NCBI GenBank assembly: GCA_030596365.1
Contig: JAUVKG010000052.1
Span: 1-11,040 of the forward strand
DNA length: 11,040 bases
Source: Chlamydiota bacterium
GTDB taxonomy: Bacteria; Auribacterota; UBA3054; B51-G9
Reading direction: 5' to 3'
Shown here: piece after piece, positions 1 through 5,890 of the stretch
How the letters are laid out: every line of letters starts with the position of its first letter
Numbering within the stretch: position 1 is the first letter of the stretch
The notes under the pieces: model-generated
Told to the model about the DNA's origin: nothing
Databases searched by the model: none
The model's input: only the letters and a program-made list of their open reading frames with translations
Made by a program: the position numbers and the translations under genes

Positions 1-66
1 AACAAAGCACCTCTATGGAATTTATTTTTACTGAATAAATGGCATGGAAATTATGTTAGACATTAG
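1..66 (+). CDS. Possible C-terminal fragment of an unidentified upstream gene
   Basis: Frame 1 is open from the left edge and ends at TAG 64-66, giving 21 residues that include a Trp-rich segment (APLWNLFLLNKWHG). The other two plus frames close earlier. An aromatic tail of this kind would suit several families, asparagine synthetases and glycosyltransferases among them, but 21 residues cannot identify one. The stop codon lies inside the heptamer array at 55-82, which mirrors what is seen at rluD and yraN and slightly favours a real gene end. It may equally be a chance reading frame. Confidence 0.25.
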   Translation, partial: NKAPLWNLFLLNKWHGNYVRH

Positions 67-82
67 ACGTTGGACGTTTAGA
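55..82 (+). repeat. Phased heptamer micro-array, four units
   Basis: Four consecutive 7-mers of the type GTTAGAC (GTTAGAC, ATTAGAC, GTTGGAC, GTTTAGA) with no indel between units. It is followed directly by the palindromic element at 83-124. It contains the stop codon of the possible gene fragment at the left edge. Confidence 0.6.
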
Positions 83-124
83 TTCCCCTCCTGTTTTAGG
101 AGGGGTGCCCAAAGGGCGGGGTGG
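83..124. repeat. Compound palindromic G/C-rich intergenic element
   Basis: Two adjacent hairpins. The first has 8-bp arms, CCCCTCCT (85-92) and AGGAGGGG (98-105), with loop GTTTT. The second is GCCC-AAA-GGGC (107-117), followed by GGGGTGG. The layout of C-rich arm, G-rich arm, short GCCC/GGGC stem and GGGGTGG resembles small dispersed palindromic repeats found in many environmental genomes; that resemblance is from memory. A related C-run/G-run palindrome lies inside miaB (9094-9122). There is no coding potential. It lies between two heptamer arrays upstream of the UroD-like gene. Confidence 0.65.
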
Positions 125-129
125 TTCTC

Positions 130-178
130 AACGATTAACAATTAACCAATAACCATTAACGATTTTCAACTAACAATG
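130..178 (+). repeat. Phased heptamer array running into a start codon
   Basis: Seven consecutive 7-mers of AACNATT type (AACGATT, AACAATT, AACCAAT, AACCATT and so on; the sixth is degenerate) with no change of phase. The last unit, AACAATG, contains the ATG (176-178) of the UroD-like gene. The region where a ribosome-binding site would lie is therefore repeat sequence with no Shine-Dalgarno motif. Confidence 0.75.
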
Positions 179-1246
179 ACAAAACTTACTACTCAAGAAC
201 GATTCACAAGAATGTTTGAACACAAAGACGCCGATCGCGTGCCTATAATTGATTATCCCTGGTGCGCTACTATTGAAAGATGGGAAAACGAAGGTTTACC
301 GGAAAATATGGACTATGTTGATTATTTCGATATTGACCATGTTATACGAATTGGTGCTGATAATTCTCCACGTTATGAATCAAAAATAATTGAAGAAACC
401 GATGAATATATACTTTCAATAACTCCCTGGGGCACAACTTTAAAAAACTGGAGACATGCAGCATCAACACCCGAGTTCGTTGATTTTACAATTGTTGATC
501 CTGATTCCTGGTCAAAAGCAAAACAAAGGATGACACCGACAAGAGATCGTATTGATTGGAAACATCTTGAAAAGAATTACAAAATATGGCGCGAAAAAGG
601 TTACTGGATTCAAGCCGATCTTTTCTTCGGATTCGATGTTACTCATTCATGGGTGGTTGGAACTGAACGACTGCTTATGGCGCTTATTGAAAAGCCGGAA
701 TGGTGTATGGATATGTTTTCACACGAACTAGAGGTGAATCTCGCGCTCCTCGATATGATTTGGAATGCCGGATACAAATTTGACAGTATTCAATGGCCTG
801 ATGATATGGGATATAAAGGCACACAATTTTTCTCGGTTGCTATGTATCGCGAATTACTTAAACCATTCCACAAACGCGCGGTTGAGTGGGCACACGCCAA
901 AGGAATCAAAGCTCATCTTCACTCCTGCGGGGATGTAAATCCAATAATTCCGGAATTGATAGAAATAGGAATTGACGCGCTCAATCCTCTTGAAGTAAAA
1001 GCCGGTATGGATCCGGTTCATATAAAAAATGCTTACGGAAACGACCTCGTTTTGCACGGAGGAGTCAATGCCGTTTTATGGGACAAGCCGGAAGAAATTA
1101 AAGAAGAAATGGCACGGGTAATTCCTGTTTTAAAAGAAAACGGCGGATACATTTTTTCTTCCGATCATTCTGTCCCTTCAAGCGTAAGTCTTGAGGATTT
1201 TAAACATATAGTTGAATACGCGAAAGAACTTGGTTCATACGAGTGA
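176..1246 (+). CDS. Uroporphyrinogen decarboxylase (UroD/MtaA-like) family protein
   Basis: A 356-residue cytoplasmic protein of the UroD superfamily TIM-barrel fold. The N-terminus ERFTRMFEHKDADRVPI (9-24) is the typical opening of MtaA/CmuA-like members. HLHSCG (247-252) matches the His-x-Cys metal-ligand region of corrinoid-dependent methyltransferases in the family, and GGYIFSSDHSVP (323-334) matches their C-terminal loop. Family knowledge suggests a methyl-transfer or decarboxylase-like role rather than haem synthesis: the HSCG motif is present, and no haem or corrinoid-protein gene lies beside it. The substrate cannot be read from sequence. The ATG at 176 fits the family N-terminus; the next Met is residue 13. 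There is no Shine-Dalgarno sequence, because a heptamer array abuts the start. A 252-bp spacer separates it from cdaA, so it is probably a separate transcription unit. A bona fide HemE is less likely. Confidence 0.85.
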   Translation: MTKLTTQERFTRMFEHKDADRVPIIDYPWCATIERWENEGLPENMDYVDYFDIDHVIRIGADNSPRYESKIIEETDEYILSITPWGTTLKNWRHAASTPEFVDFTIVDPDSWSKAKQRMTPTRDRIDWKHLEKNYKIWREKGYWIQADLFFGFDVTHSWVVGTERLLMALIEKPEWCMDMFSHELEVNLALLDMIWNAGYKFDSIQWPDDMGYKGTQFFSVAMYRELLKPFHKRAVEWAHAKGIKAHLHSCGDVNPIIPELIEIGIDALNPLEVKAGMDPVHIKNAYGNDLVLHGGVNAVLWDKPEEIKEEMARVIPVLKENGGYIFSSDHSVPSSVSLEDFKHIVEYAKELGSYE

Positions 1247-1300
1247 CAAGTGCGAAAGCGGCAAGGTAGGAAGGGTGAATTACCAATTACTTCTGTACCA

Positions 1301-1328
1301 TAATTGAAATTTCATTAAATTTCAATTA
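1301..1328. repeat. Perfect AT-rich hairpin, 12-bp arms
   Basis: Arm TAATTGAAATTT (1301-1312), loop CATT, then its exact reverse complement (1317-1328). It lies in the 252-bp spacer between the UroD-like gene and cdaA. No T run follows, so it is not an obvious intrinsic terminator, although it could act as an RNA stop or stabiliser for the upstream gene. Confidence 0.7.
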
Positions 1329-1339
1329 ACCGAATACTT

Positions 1340-1375
1340 TTCCGGTTTGCCGGAATCCGATCTCATCGAGATCGG
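1340..1375. repeat. Two adjacent small hairpins
   Basis: TTCCGG (1340-1345), loop TTTG, CCGGAA (1350-1355), then one base later CCGATCTC (1357-1364), loop ATC, GAGATCGG (1368-1375). With the stem at 1301-1328 they make three consecutive perfect stems in 75 bp. The rest of the 1247-1498 spacer holds a G-rich degenerate stretch just after the stop codon (about 1254-1276, resembling the GAAGGTG octamers further on). I saw no convincing promoter. Confidence 0.6.
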
Positions 1376-1498
1376 CCAGGGGTGGAAATCAAAAGCTTAA
1401 AATGGTATTATTAATATAGTACCTGAACAAAATCCCTTTGTCTTCGTTCAAGCACTAAATAAAATTATTTTTGCTAACCAAACATACAGTATGGAAAA

Positions 1499-2281
1499 TT
1501 GAACACATTTTTAGAAAACATCAAATTGCAGTTGAGCTTTTTGCTTTCCAGATTATGGGTTCAGCCTCAGAATTTTCTGGAAATAATTATTCTCGCAACA
1601 ATTATTTATTACATAATTCTTTTTATTCGCGGCACGCGCACCGTTGCGGTTTTGCGCGGCGCACTCTTTTTAGCCGCGTTGTTTGGTCTTGCAAAATGGT
1701 GGAATTTTGATACAATAAATCTGGTATTTAAAGGTGCGACAAATATTATTCTTTTCGGTTTTATTGTAATGTTCATACCGGAGTTAAGACGCGCGTTAAT
1801 CGCAATTGGAAGACAAACTTTTGTTCGCCACGTTATTGGTTCAAAATTATTAACACTATCACCAATAGCTGATGCGGCAAAATATTTTGCAACCACTAAT
1901 ACAGGAGCTCTTATAGCAATTGAGCGCTCAGTTGGACTACGTACCTACACACAATCGGCTGTAATTCTTGACGCGGAACTAAGCAATCCTCTTCTAAAAA
2001 ATATTTTTTATCCAAAATCACCTCTTCACGATGGCGGTGTGATAGTTGAAAGCGGGCGCATTCTTGCTGCGGCATGCATTTTTCCTCTATCAACAACTCC
2101 CCGCTCTTATATTATGGGAACACGCCACCGGGCGGCACTTGGTATGAGCGAAGAAACTGATGCGCTTGTTGTTTGTGTCAGTGAAGAAACAGGTAAAATA
2201 AGTATTTTTGAAAATGGTAAGTGGGAAGAAGATACATCAATAACCACATTAAACGACCGCCTTGCACAAATTTCAGTTTAG
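1499..2281 (+). CDS. cdaA: Diadenylate cyclase, CdaA/DacA type (c-di-AMP synthase)
   Basis: Makes cyclic di-AMP from two ATP at the membrane. Three N-terminal hydrophobic helices (about 26-43, 48-66, 78-94) precede a DAC domain (about 95-245). GALIAIER (136-143), SPLHDGG (174-180) and GTRHRAALG (207-215) match the catalytic and ATP-binding blocks; the last is the RHR motif. The usual DGA reads D178-G-G, a conservative oddity that should still allow catalysis. Length (260) and topology fit CdaA rather than DisA. The TTG start at 1499 is the only common start codon after the in-frame stop at 1475-1477 that keeps the N-terminus. It overlaps the stop of a 3-codon ATG mini-ORF at 1491-1502. The CdaR (YbbR) and GlmM partners that often follow cdaA are absent; instead a sugar transferase starts 3 bp after the stop. 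Confidence 0.93.
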   Translation: MNTFLENIKLQLSFLLSRLWVQPQNFLEIIILATIIYYIILFIRGTRTVAVLRGALFLAALFGLAKWWNFDTINLVFKGATNIILFGFIVMFIPELRRALIAIGRQTFVRHVIGSKLLTLSPIADAAKYFATTNTGALIAIERSVGLRTYTQSAVILDAELSNPLLKNIFYPKSPLHDGGVIVESGRILAAACIFPLSTTPRSYIMGTRHRAALGMSEETDALVVCVSEETGKISIFENGKWEEDTSITTLNDRLAQISV

Positions 2282-2284
2282 AAT

Positions 2285-3709
2285 ATGGTTCATGAACGTC
2301 AATATATTTTCCTGAGATTAAATTTGCTTATCGACATGATGCTCGCCATGCTCGCTTTAGTTGCAGCATATTATACCCGTTCACTTCTCGCGTATTTTTA
2401 TTATGATTTTATGACGGTTCTTCCCGCGTGGTTTCCCGAAATAATCCCTTATGAAAAAAGTCATATTTTAAGAGAATATTTATGGTTATTCCCGTCATGC
2501 GCCCTGTTATGGCCGATGGCGCTTAATCGATGGGGTTATTACGACCTTTACGACTTCAGGAATGCCGGAATCAGACGTTGGGCTGTAATTAAGGCCTCGG
2601 CTTTTTGCGGAATATTCCTTGTGACTGCAATCTTTGTTTTCAAGCAGCAGTTCATTGCGCGTATTGTTATTATAGGTACAGCCTTGTGGGCTACCGGATT
2701 ACTAATTCTCAAGGATAAAATTCTTCGCGCGATTTTTGTTGTTCTTCACAAAAAACCGGAATATTCCCACAATATTTTGCTTGTAACAGAAGCAAACGAA
2801 AACCAAAAAGCTAAAGAACTCGTTGGCCAGTACAAGGAATGGGGGTTAAGAATTAATAATGAATTGGATATTAATTCTATCAATAGTAAGAATTTTACCG
2901 ATAATATTACTCAGTCACAAGTCGATGAAGTCATCTTCGCTGTCAAACCGGATTCGCTTTCCGGATTACCTGAATTTATAAATATATGCGAGCAGCTTGG
3001 TATTAAAGCAAGGATATTGCTTGACATTTACAAGCCGGTTATTTCTGCTATAAATACTGAATATCTTTTTGGAATTCCCATGTTAACTCTCAATCCAACA
3101 ACCAGGAATTTCGGAGCTTTGACATTTAAGGTTTTCTTTGACCGTGTTGCATCTTTATTTCTTCTTCTTATTCTTTCGCCATTATTCATCGTAATTATTC
3201 TCGCCATAAAATCTTCATCAAAAGGACATGTTATTTATAAACAGCTCCGTTGCGGCATTAACGGAAAACAATTTACTCTTTACAAATTCCGATCAATGTT
3301 CGCAGATGCAGCTAATGAAAAGCCTATTCTTCAGGTAAATAATGAAATGAACGGATGGGCATTTAAAATTAAAAATGATCCGAGAATTACGACTGTAGGT
3401 AAATTTATCAGAAGATTCAGTATCGATGAATTACCACAATTGTGGAATGTTTTTAAAGGCGATATGAGCCTCGTTGGTCCAAGACCTTCCTTACCGGAAG
3501 AAGTCAATAAATTCAAATTGTGGGAAAGACGAAGACTTTCAATGAAACCGGGTATGACAGGATTATGGCAGGTCAGCGGACGAAATAAAATCCCTAATGA
3601 TCAGTGGGTTGCTTATGACCTGAATTATATAGATAATTGGTCACTAACATCCGACATAAAAATAATATCCAAAACTTTGCTAGTGATAATTCGAGGGGAA
3701 GGAATGTAG
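2285..3709 (+). CDS. Polyprenyl glycosylphosphotransferase (initiating sugar-phosphate transferase)
   Basis: Transfers a sugar-1-phosphate from a nucleotide sugar to undecaprenyl phosphate, the first step in building exopolysaccharide, capsule or O-antigen repeats on the inner membrane. Predicted layout of the 474 residues: four N-terminal membrane helices (about 12-32, 62-79, 101-119, 127-142), a nucleotide-binding-like cytosolic domain (about 160-270), a membrane helix (about 283-308) and the catalytic bacterial sugar transferase domain. Diagnostic blocks are LYKFRSM (332-338), the catalytic pair within DELPQLWNVFKGDMSLVGPRP (D381-E382), and KPGMTGLWQVSGR (421-433). This is the WbaP/large polyisoprenyl-phosphate hexose-1-P transferase class; sugar specificity is not readable. 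It starts 3 bp after the cdaA stop, so the two are almost surely cotranscribed and perhaps translationally coupled. No glycosyltransferase cluster follows. Its 3' end faces rluD. Confidence 0.92.
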   Translation: MVHERQYIFLRLNLLIDMMLAMLALVAAYYTRSLLAYFYYDFMTVLPAWFPEIIPYEKSHILREYLWLFPSCALLWPMALNRWGYYDLYDFRNAGIRRWAVIKASAFCGIFLVTAIFVFKQQFIARIVIIGTALWATGLLILKDKILRAIFVVLHKKPEYSHNILLVTEANENQKAKELVGQYKEWGLRINNELDINSINSKNFTDNITQSQVDEVIFAVKPDSLSGLPEFINICEQLGIKARILLDIYKPVISAINTEYLFGIPMLTLNPTTRNFGALTFKVFFDRVASLFLLLILSPLFIVIILAIKSSSKGHVIYKQLRCGINGKQFTLYKFRSMFADAANEKPILQVNNEMNGWAFKIKNDPRITTVGKFIRRFSIDELPQLWNVFKGDMSLVGPRPSLPEEVNKFKLWERRRLSMKPGMTGLWQVSGRNKIPNDQWVAYDLNYIDNWSLTSDIKIISKTLLVIIRGEGM

Positions 3710-3714
3710 GGAAT

Positions 3715-3729
3715 CACGCCTAAAGCGTG
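3715..3729. other. Small stem just after the sugar-transferase stop
   Basis: CACGC (3715-3719), loop CTAAA, GCGTG (3725-3729), lying 5 bp after the stop codon and directly before the octamer array. The stem is short and has no T tract, so it is only a weak terminator candidate. Confidence 0.3.
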
Positions 3730-3734
3730 GGTGC

Positions 3735-3886
3735 GAAGGTATGAAGGTGCGAAGGTATGAAGGTGCGACGGGATGAAGGTGTGAAGGTGTGAAGGTGTGA
3801 AGGTGGGAAGGTGAGAAGGTGAGAAGGTGGGACGGTGGGAAGGTGAGAAGTTGAGAAGGTGGGAAGGTGAGAAGATGGGAAGGTGG
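3735..3886 (+). repeat. Octamer tandem array, 19 units without an indel
   Basis: Nineteen consecutive 8-bp units of consensus GAAGGTGN, all in phase over 152 bp. A degenerate twentieth may precede it at 3727-3734. The first six bases of each unit are nearly invariant (exceptions include GACGGG, GACGGT, GAAGTT and GAAGAT). The last two vary in runs: AT/GC alternation first, then GT, then GG/GA. The plus strand is almost pure purine apart from T and occasional C, and dense in GG and GGG. The minus strand is open and would encode an 8-residue periodic peptide, rejected as a gene. It fills the spacer between two convergent genes. Confidence 0.92.
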
Positions 3887-3893
3887 GATTTTA

Positions 3894-3949
3894 GATTACA
3901 GACCACGGATTACGGACCACGGATTACGGACCACGGGTCACGGATTACC
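3894..3949 (+). repeat. Alternating heptamer array overlapping the rluD 3' end
   Basis: Eight consecutive 7-mers, mostly alternating GATTACG and GACCACG, then GGTCACG and GATTACC. The array starts 7 bp after the octamer array ends and penetrates rluD: its seventh unit contains the reverse complement of the rluD stop codon (3938-3940) and the last units encode the final Gly-Asn-Pro. Confidence 0.85.
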
Positions 3950-4888
3950 ATCCTCTTTTTTCGCAAGTTTTCGTCTGACATTTGAAATATCATCCGGAAT
4001 TTTTGCCGTAAATGAAAGCTTTTCTCCGGTTATCGGATGACAAAATGAAATCTTCCGTGCGTGAAGCATCTGACGCATTGCACCGGTTTTTTTCGTGAGG
4101 ATTTTCGCAGCATTTCCATAAGTTTGATCACCTATCACCGGTAATCCCATATCAGCAAGATGAACTCTTATCTGATGGGTTCTTCCAGTGATAATATTTA
4201 CAGAAAGCGCACATGCGATTGTATCGAACTGTTCAATTAAAGTAACCTGTGTCAGAGCGCTTTTGCCTTTTCTGGTATTAACAGTCATTTTTTTTCTGTC
4301 GTGAGAACTTCTACCAATATCTTTATTAATTTCAAATTTAGTTTCACGCGGAACATTTTTTACTAACGCATAATATTCTTTCTTTATTTCCCGATTGGAA
4401 AACATCTCAACAAGTTTTAATCGCGCTTCCTCTGTTCGGACAATAATCAAACATCCTGATGTATCTTTATCAAGGCGATGAACTATGCCCGGTCGTTCAT
4501 CATCATTAAGATTAGCTATATCGGGAAATTCGTAAAGCAGAGCGTGAACAAGTGTTGTTTCAGCAGTTGTCGGGCTTGGATGAACAATTAATCCTGCCGG
4601 TTTATTAATTACGGCAAGATGTTCATCTTGAAAAATAATATCAAGTTCAAGTTTTACAGGAACTAATTCCCGTGTGGGCAGAGCGGGAATATTCACAATA
4701 ATTTTCTCGCCGCCGCGAAGTTTTGTTGAGCGTTTGCATTTTTCGTTATCAACGGTTATAAATCCTTTATCGATAAGGTCAGCAATACGCGATCTTGAAA
4801 GTTCAGAGATTTTATTAACTACAAAAGTATCAATGCGTGATTGTATTATATCATCCGAAACGTCAAAATTATATGTGTTTTCAGTCAT
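3938..4888 (-). CDS. rluD: RluA/RluD-family 23S rRNA pseudouridine synthase
   Basis: Isomerises specific uridines in RNA, most likely 23S rRNA, to pseudouridine. The 316 residues comprise an N-terminal S4 RNA-binding domain (about 17-75) and an RluA catalytic domain (about 85-300). The signature GIVHRLDKDTSG (134-145) carries the catalytic Asp (D140). GRTHQIRVHLA (235-245) and HARKISFCHPITGEKL (276-291) are the other family blocks. S4 plus this length fits RluD best, but RluC or another paralogue is possible. The ATG at 4888 gives a full S4 domain. No Shine-Dalgarno sequence is visible; a heptamer array lies 9 bp upstream. The last three residues and the stop come from another heptamer array, so the C-terminus has probably been rewritten by repeat growth. 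A 129-bp repeat-rich spacer separates it from proB. Confidence 0.92.
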   Translation of the reverse strand: MTENTYNFDVSDDIIQSRIDTFVVNKISELSRSRIADLIDKGFITVDNEKCKRSTKLRGGEKIIVNIPALPTRELVPVKLELDIIFQDEHLAVINKPAGLIVHPSPTTAETTLVHALLYEFPDIANLNDDERPGIVHRLDKDTSGCLIIVRTEEARLKLVEMFSNREIKKEYYALVKNVPRETKFEINKDIGRSSHDRKKMTVNTRKGKSALTQVTLIEQFDTIACALSVNIITGRTHQIRVHLADMGLPVIGDQTYGNAAKILTKKTGAMRQMLHARKISFCHPITGEKLSFTAKIPDDISNVRRKLAKKEDGNP

Positions 4889-4897
4889 AGTTTATTG

Positions 4898-4932
4898 GTG
4901 CTTTGTTCTCTGTGCTTTGCCCTTTGCGCTTT
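4898..4932 (-). repeat. Heptamer array upstream of the rluD start
   Basis: Five in-phase 7-mers. On the minus strand they read as AAAGCGC, AAAGGGC, AAAGCAC, AGAGAAC and AAAGCAC. The array ends 9 bp before the rluD ATG. The consensus is unlike the other arrays, but the position (just ahead of a start codon) is the same. Confidence 0.75.
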
Positions 4933-4936
4933 ATTA

Positions 4937-4956
4937 TTCCCCCTTTTTTAAAGGTG
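4937..4956. repeat. Possible decayed C-run/G-run palindrome
   Basis: TTCCCCCTTTTTTAAAGG retains the C-run/T/A/G order of the palindrome inserted in miaB (9094-9122), but the G-rich arm is truncated to AAAGG. It probably represents a degraded relative; chance similarity is not excluded. Confidence 0.35.
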
Positions 4957-4986
4957 TGTTATTAGTTTTTTCAGAGTAGTTTAAGA

Positions 4987-5017
4987 TTCCAGCTTAATAT
5001 CAAGCTGGAAGCTTGAT
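4987..5017. repeat. Overlapping hairpins at the proB 3' end
   Basis: TTCCAGCTT (4987-4995) is the exact reverse complement of AAGCTGGAA (5002-5010), loop AATATC. The second arm also belongs to a different perfect stem, ATCAAGCT (4999-5006), loop GGA, AGCTTGAT (5010-5017). The two stems cannot coexist. The element ends one base before the proB stop codon (5018-5020). No T tract follows on the minus strand, so it is not a textbook terminator. The GGA-loop stem has a second copy at 8304-8322. Confidence 0.7.
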
Positions 5018-5833
5018 TTACTTTTCTGTAAAAAGTGTTCCCACTTCCTCTCCGGCAATTACTTTCTGAAGTACATCCTCGGTCTTTCCATTCGCAATTA
5101 CTGCTATACCACCATGATTAACTGCCGAGCGTGCGGCCTGCACTTTAGTAATCATTCCGCCTGATCCTTTTTCTCCGGATATTTTAGAAATTCCGAGTTC
5201 CAATTTTGCCCAGTCTTTTCTACAAACAGATGAAACTACTTTTGAATCGAGTTCTAAATCAGGCGGGTTATCATAAACACCGTCAACGTCAGTCAATAAG
5301 ATAAGCAAATCGGCGTTTATGAACTCCGAAACTAACGCGCTAAGGTAATCATTTTCACCAAATTTTATTTCTTCTACGGCAACTGTATCATTTTCATTAA
5401 TGATAGGAACAACTTTCATTTTCAAAAGAGCGTTAATCGTATTTGTGGCGTTTTTAGAGCGAAGACGGCTATCAAGATCGTCATAAGTTAATAATATCTG
5501 GCCTACCGGAGCGCCGGCACGGCGAAAAGCGTCTTTATAAACACGCATCAGACGTGTTTGCCCAACGGCTGCAGTTGCCTGTTTTCCAATAAGATCTCCC
5601 GGTCTTTTTTTCATTCCGAGCAAATAACATCCTGCGCCGATTGAGCCGGAGGTAACGACAATTATTTCTATATTTTTTTTCATAAGAGAACAAATTTGTT
5701 TTGCGAAATTGTTTACCCATTGCATATTCACATCACCGTTATTTTTTGTGAGAACATTAGTTCCTACTTTTACAACGATACGTTTAACTTTTTCTAAACT
5801 TTTTTTTCTGTTCATTACTTTATTATTGTTCAT
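5018..5833 (-). CDS. proB: Glutamate 5-kinase, short form without PUA domain
   Basis: Phosphorylates L-glutamate with ATP to gamma-glutamyl phosphate, the first step of proline synthesis, in the cytoplasm. Amino-acid-kinase fold blocks, numbered from the chosen start: IVVKVGTNVLT (19-29), TSGSIGAG (61-68), GQILLT (111-116), NENDTVAVEEIKFGENDYLSA (146-166), LLTDVDGVY (179-187) and GSGGMITKVQAA (223-234), all typical of ProB. The 271 residues end right after the kinase domain; the C-terminal PUA domain of the roughly 370-residue form is absent, as in many short ProBs. Starts possible: ATG 5833 (chosen), ATG 5815, or TTG 5863, which would translate the hairpin at 5840-5860. It lies 57 bp after the obg stop in the same direction, the common obg-proB pairing; proA is not adjacent. 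Confidence 0.9.
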   Translation of the reverse strand: MNNNKVMNRKKSLEKVKRIVVKVGTNVLTKNNGDVNMQWVNNFAKQICSLMKKNIEIIVVTSGSIGAGCYLLGMKKRPGDLIGKQATAAVGQTRLMRVYKDAFRRAGAPVGQILLTYDDLDSRLRSKNATNTINALLKMKVVPIINENDTVAVEEIKFGENDYLSALVSEFINADLLILLTDVDGVYDNPPDLELDSKVVSSVCRKDWAKLELGISKISGEKGSGGMITKVQAARSAVNHGGIAVIANGKTEDVLQKVIAGEEVGTLFTEK

Positions 5834-5839
5834 TTTATC

Positions 5840-5860
5840 AAATATCCCAATGGGATATTT
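5840..5860. repeat. Perfect triloop hairpin in the proB leader
   Basis: Arms AAATATCCC (5840-5848) and GGGATATTT (5852-5860) with a 3-nt loop. It lies 6 bp upstream of the proB ATG (5833), in the obg-proB spacer, where it could hide or expose the start. A smaller stem, CCTT-TTT-AAGG (5869-5879), lies between it and the obg stop. It is a plausible dispersed mobile hairpin or a local translational control element. Confidence 0.7.
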
Positions 5861-5890
5861 CAACGTAGCCTTTTTAAGGTTATTTTTCCT

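Noticed and set aside
3625..3906. Minus-strand open frame of 93 codons rich in Ser-Pro-Ser-His-Leu repeats
   Set aside because: It is the translation of the octamer array; an 8-bp repeat reads as the same 8-residue cycle in every frame and stays open by composition. It overlaps the sugar-transferase end and has no non-repeat domain.
3735..3949. CRISPR array
   Set aside because: Units are 7-8 bp and contiguous, with no spacers of 25-40 bp and no cas genes.
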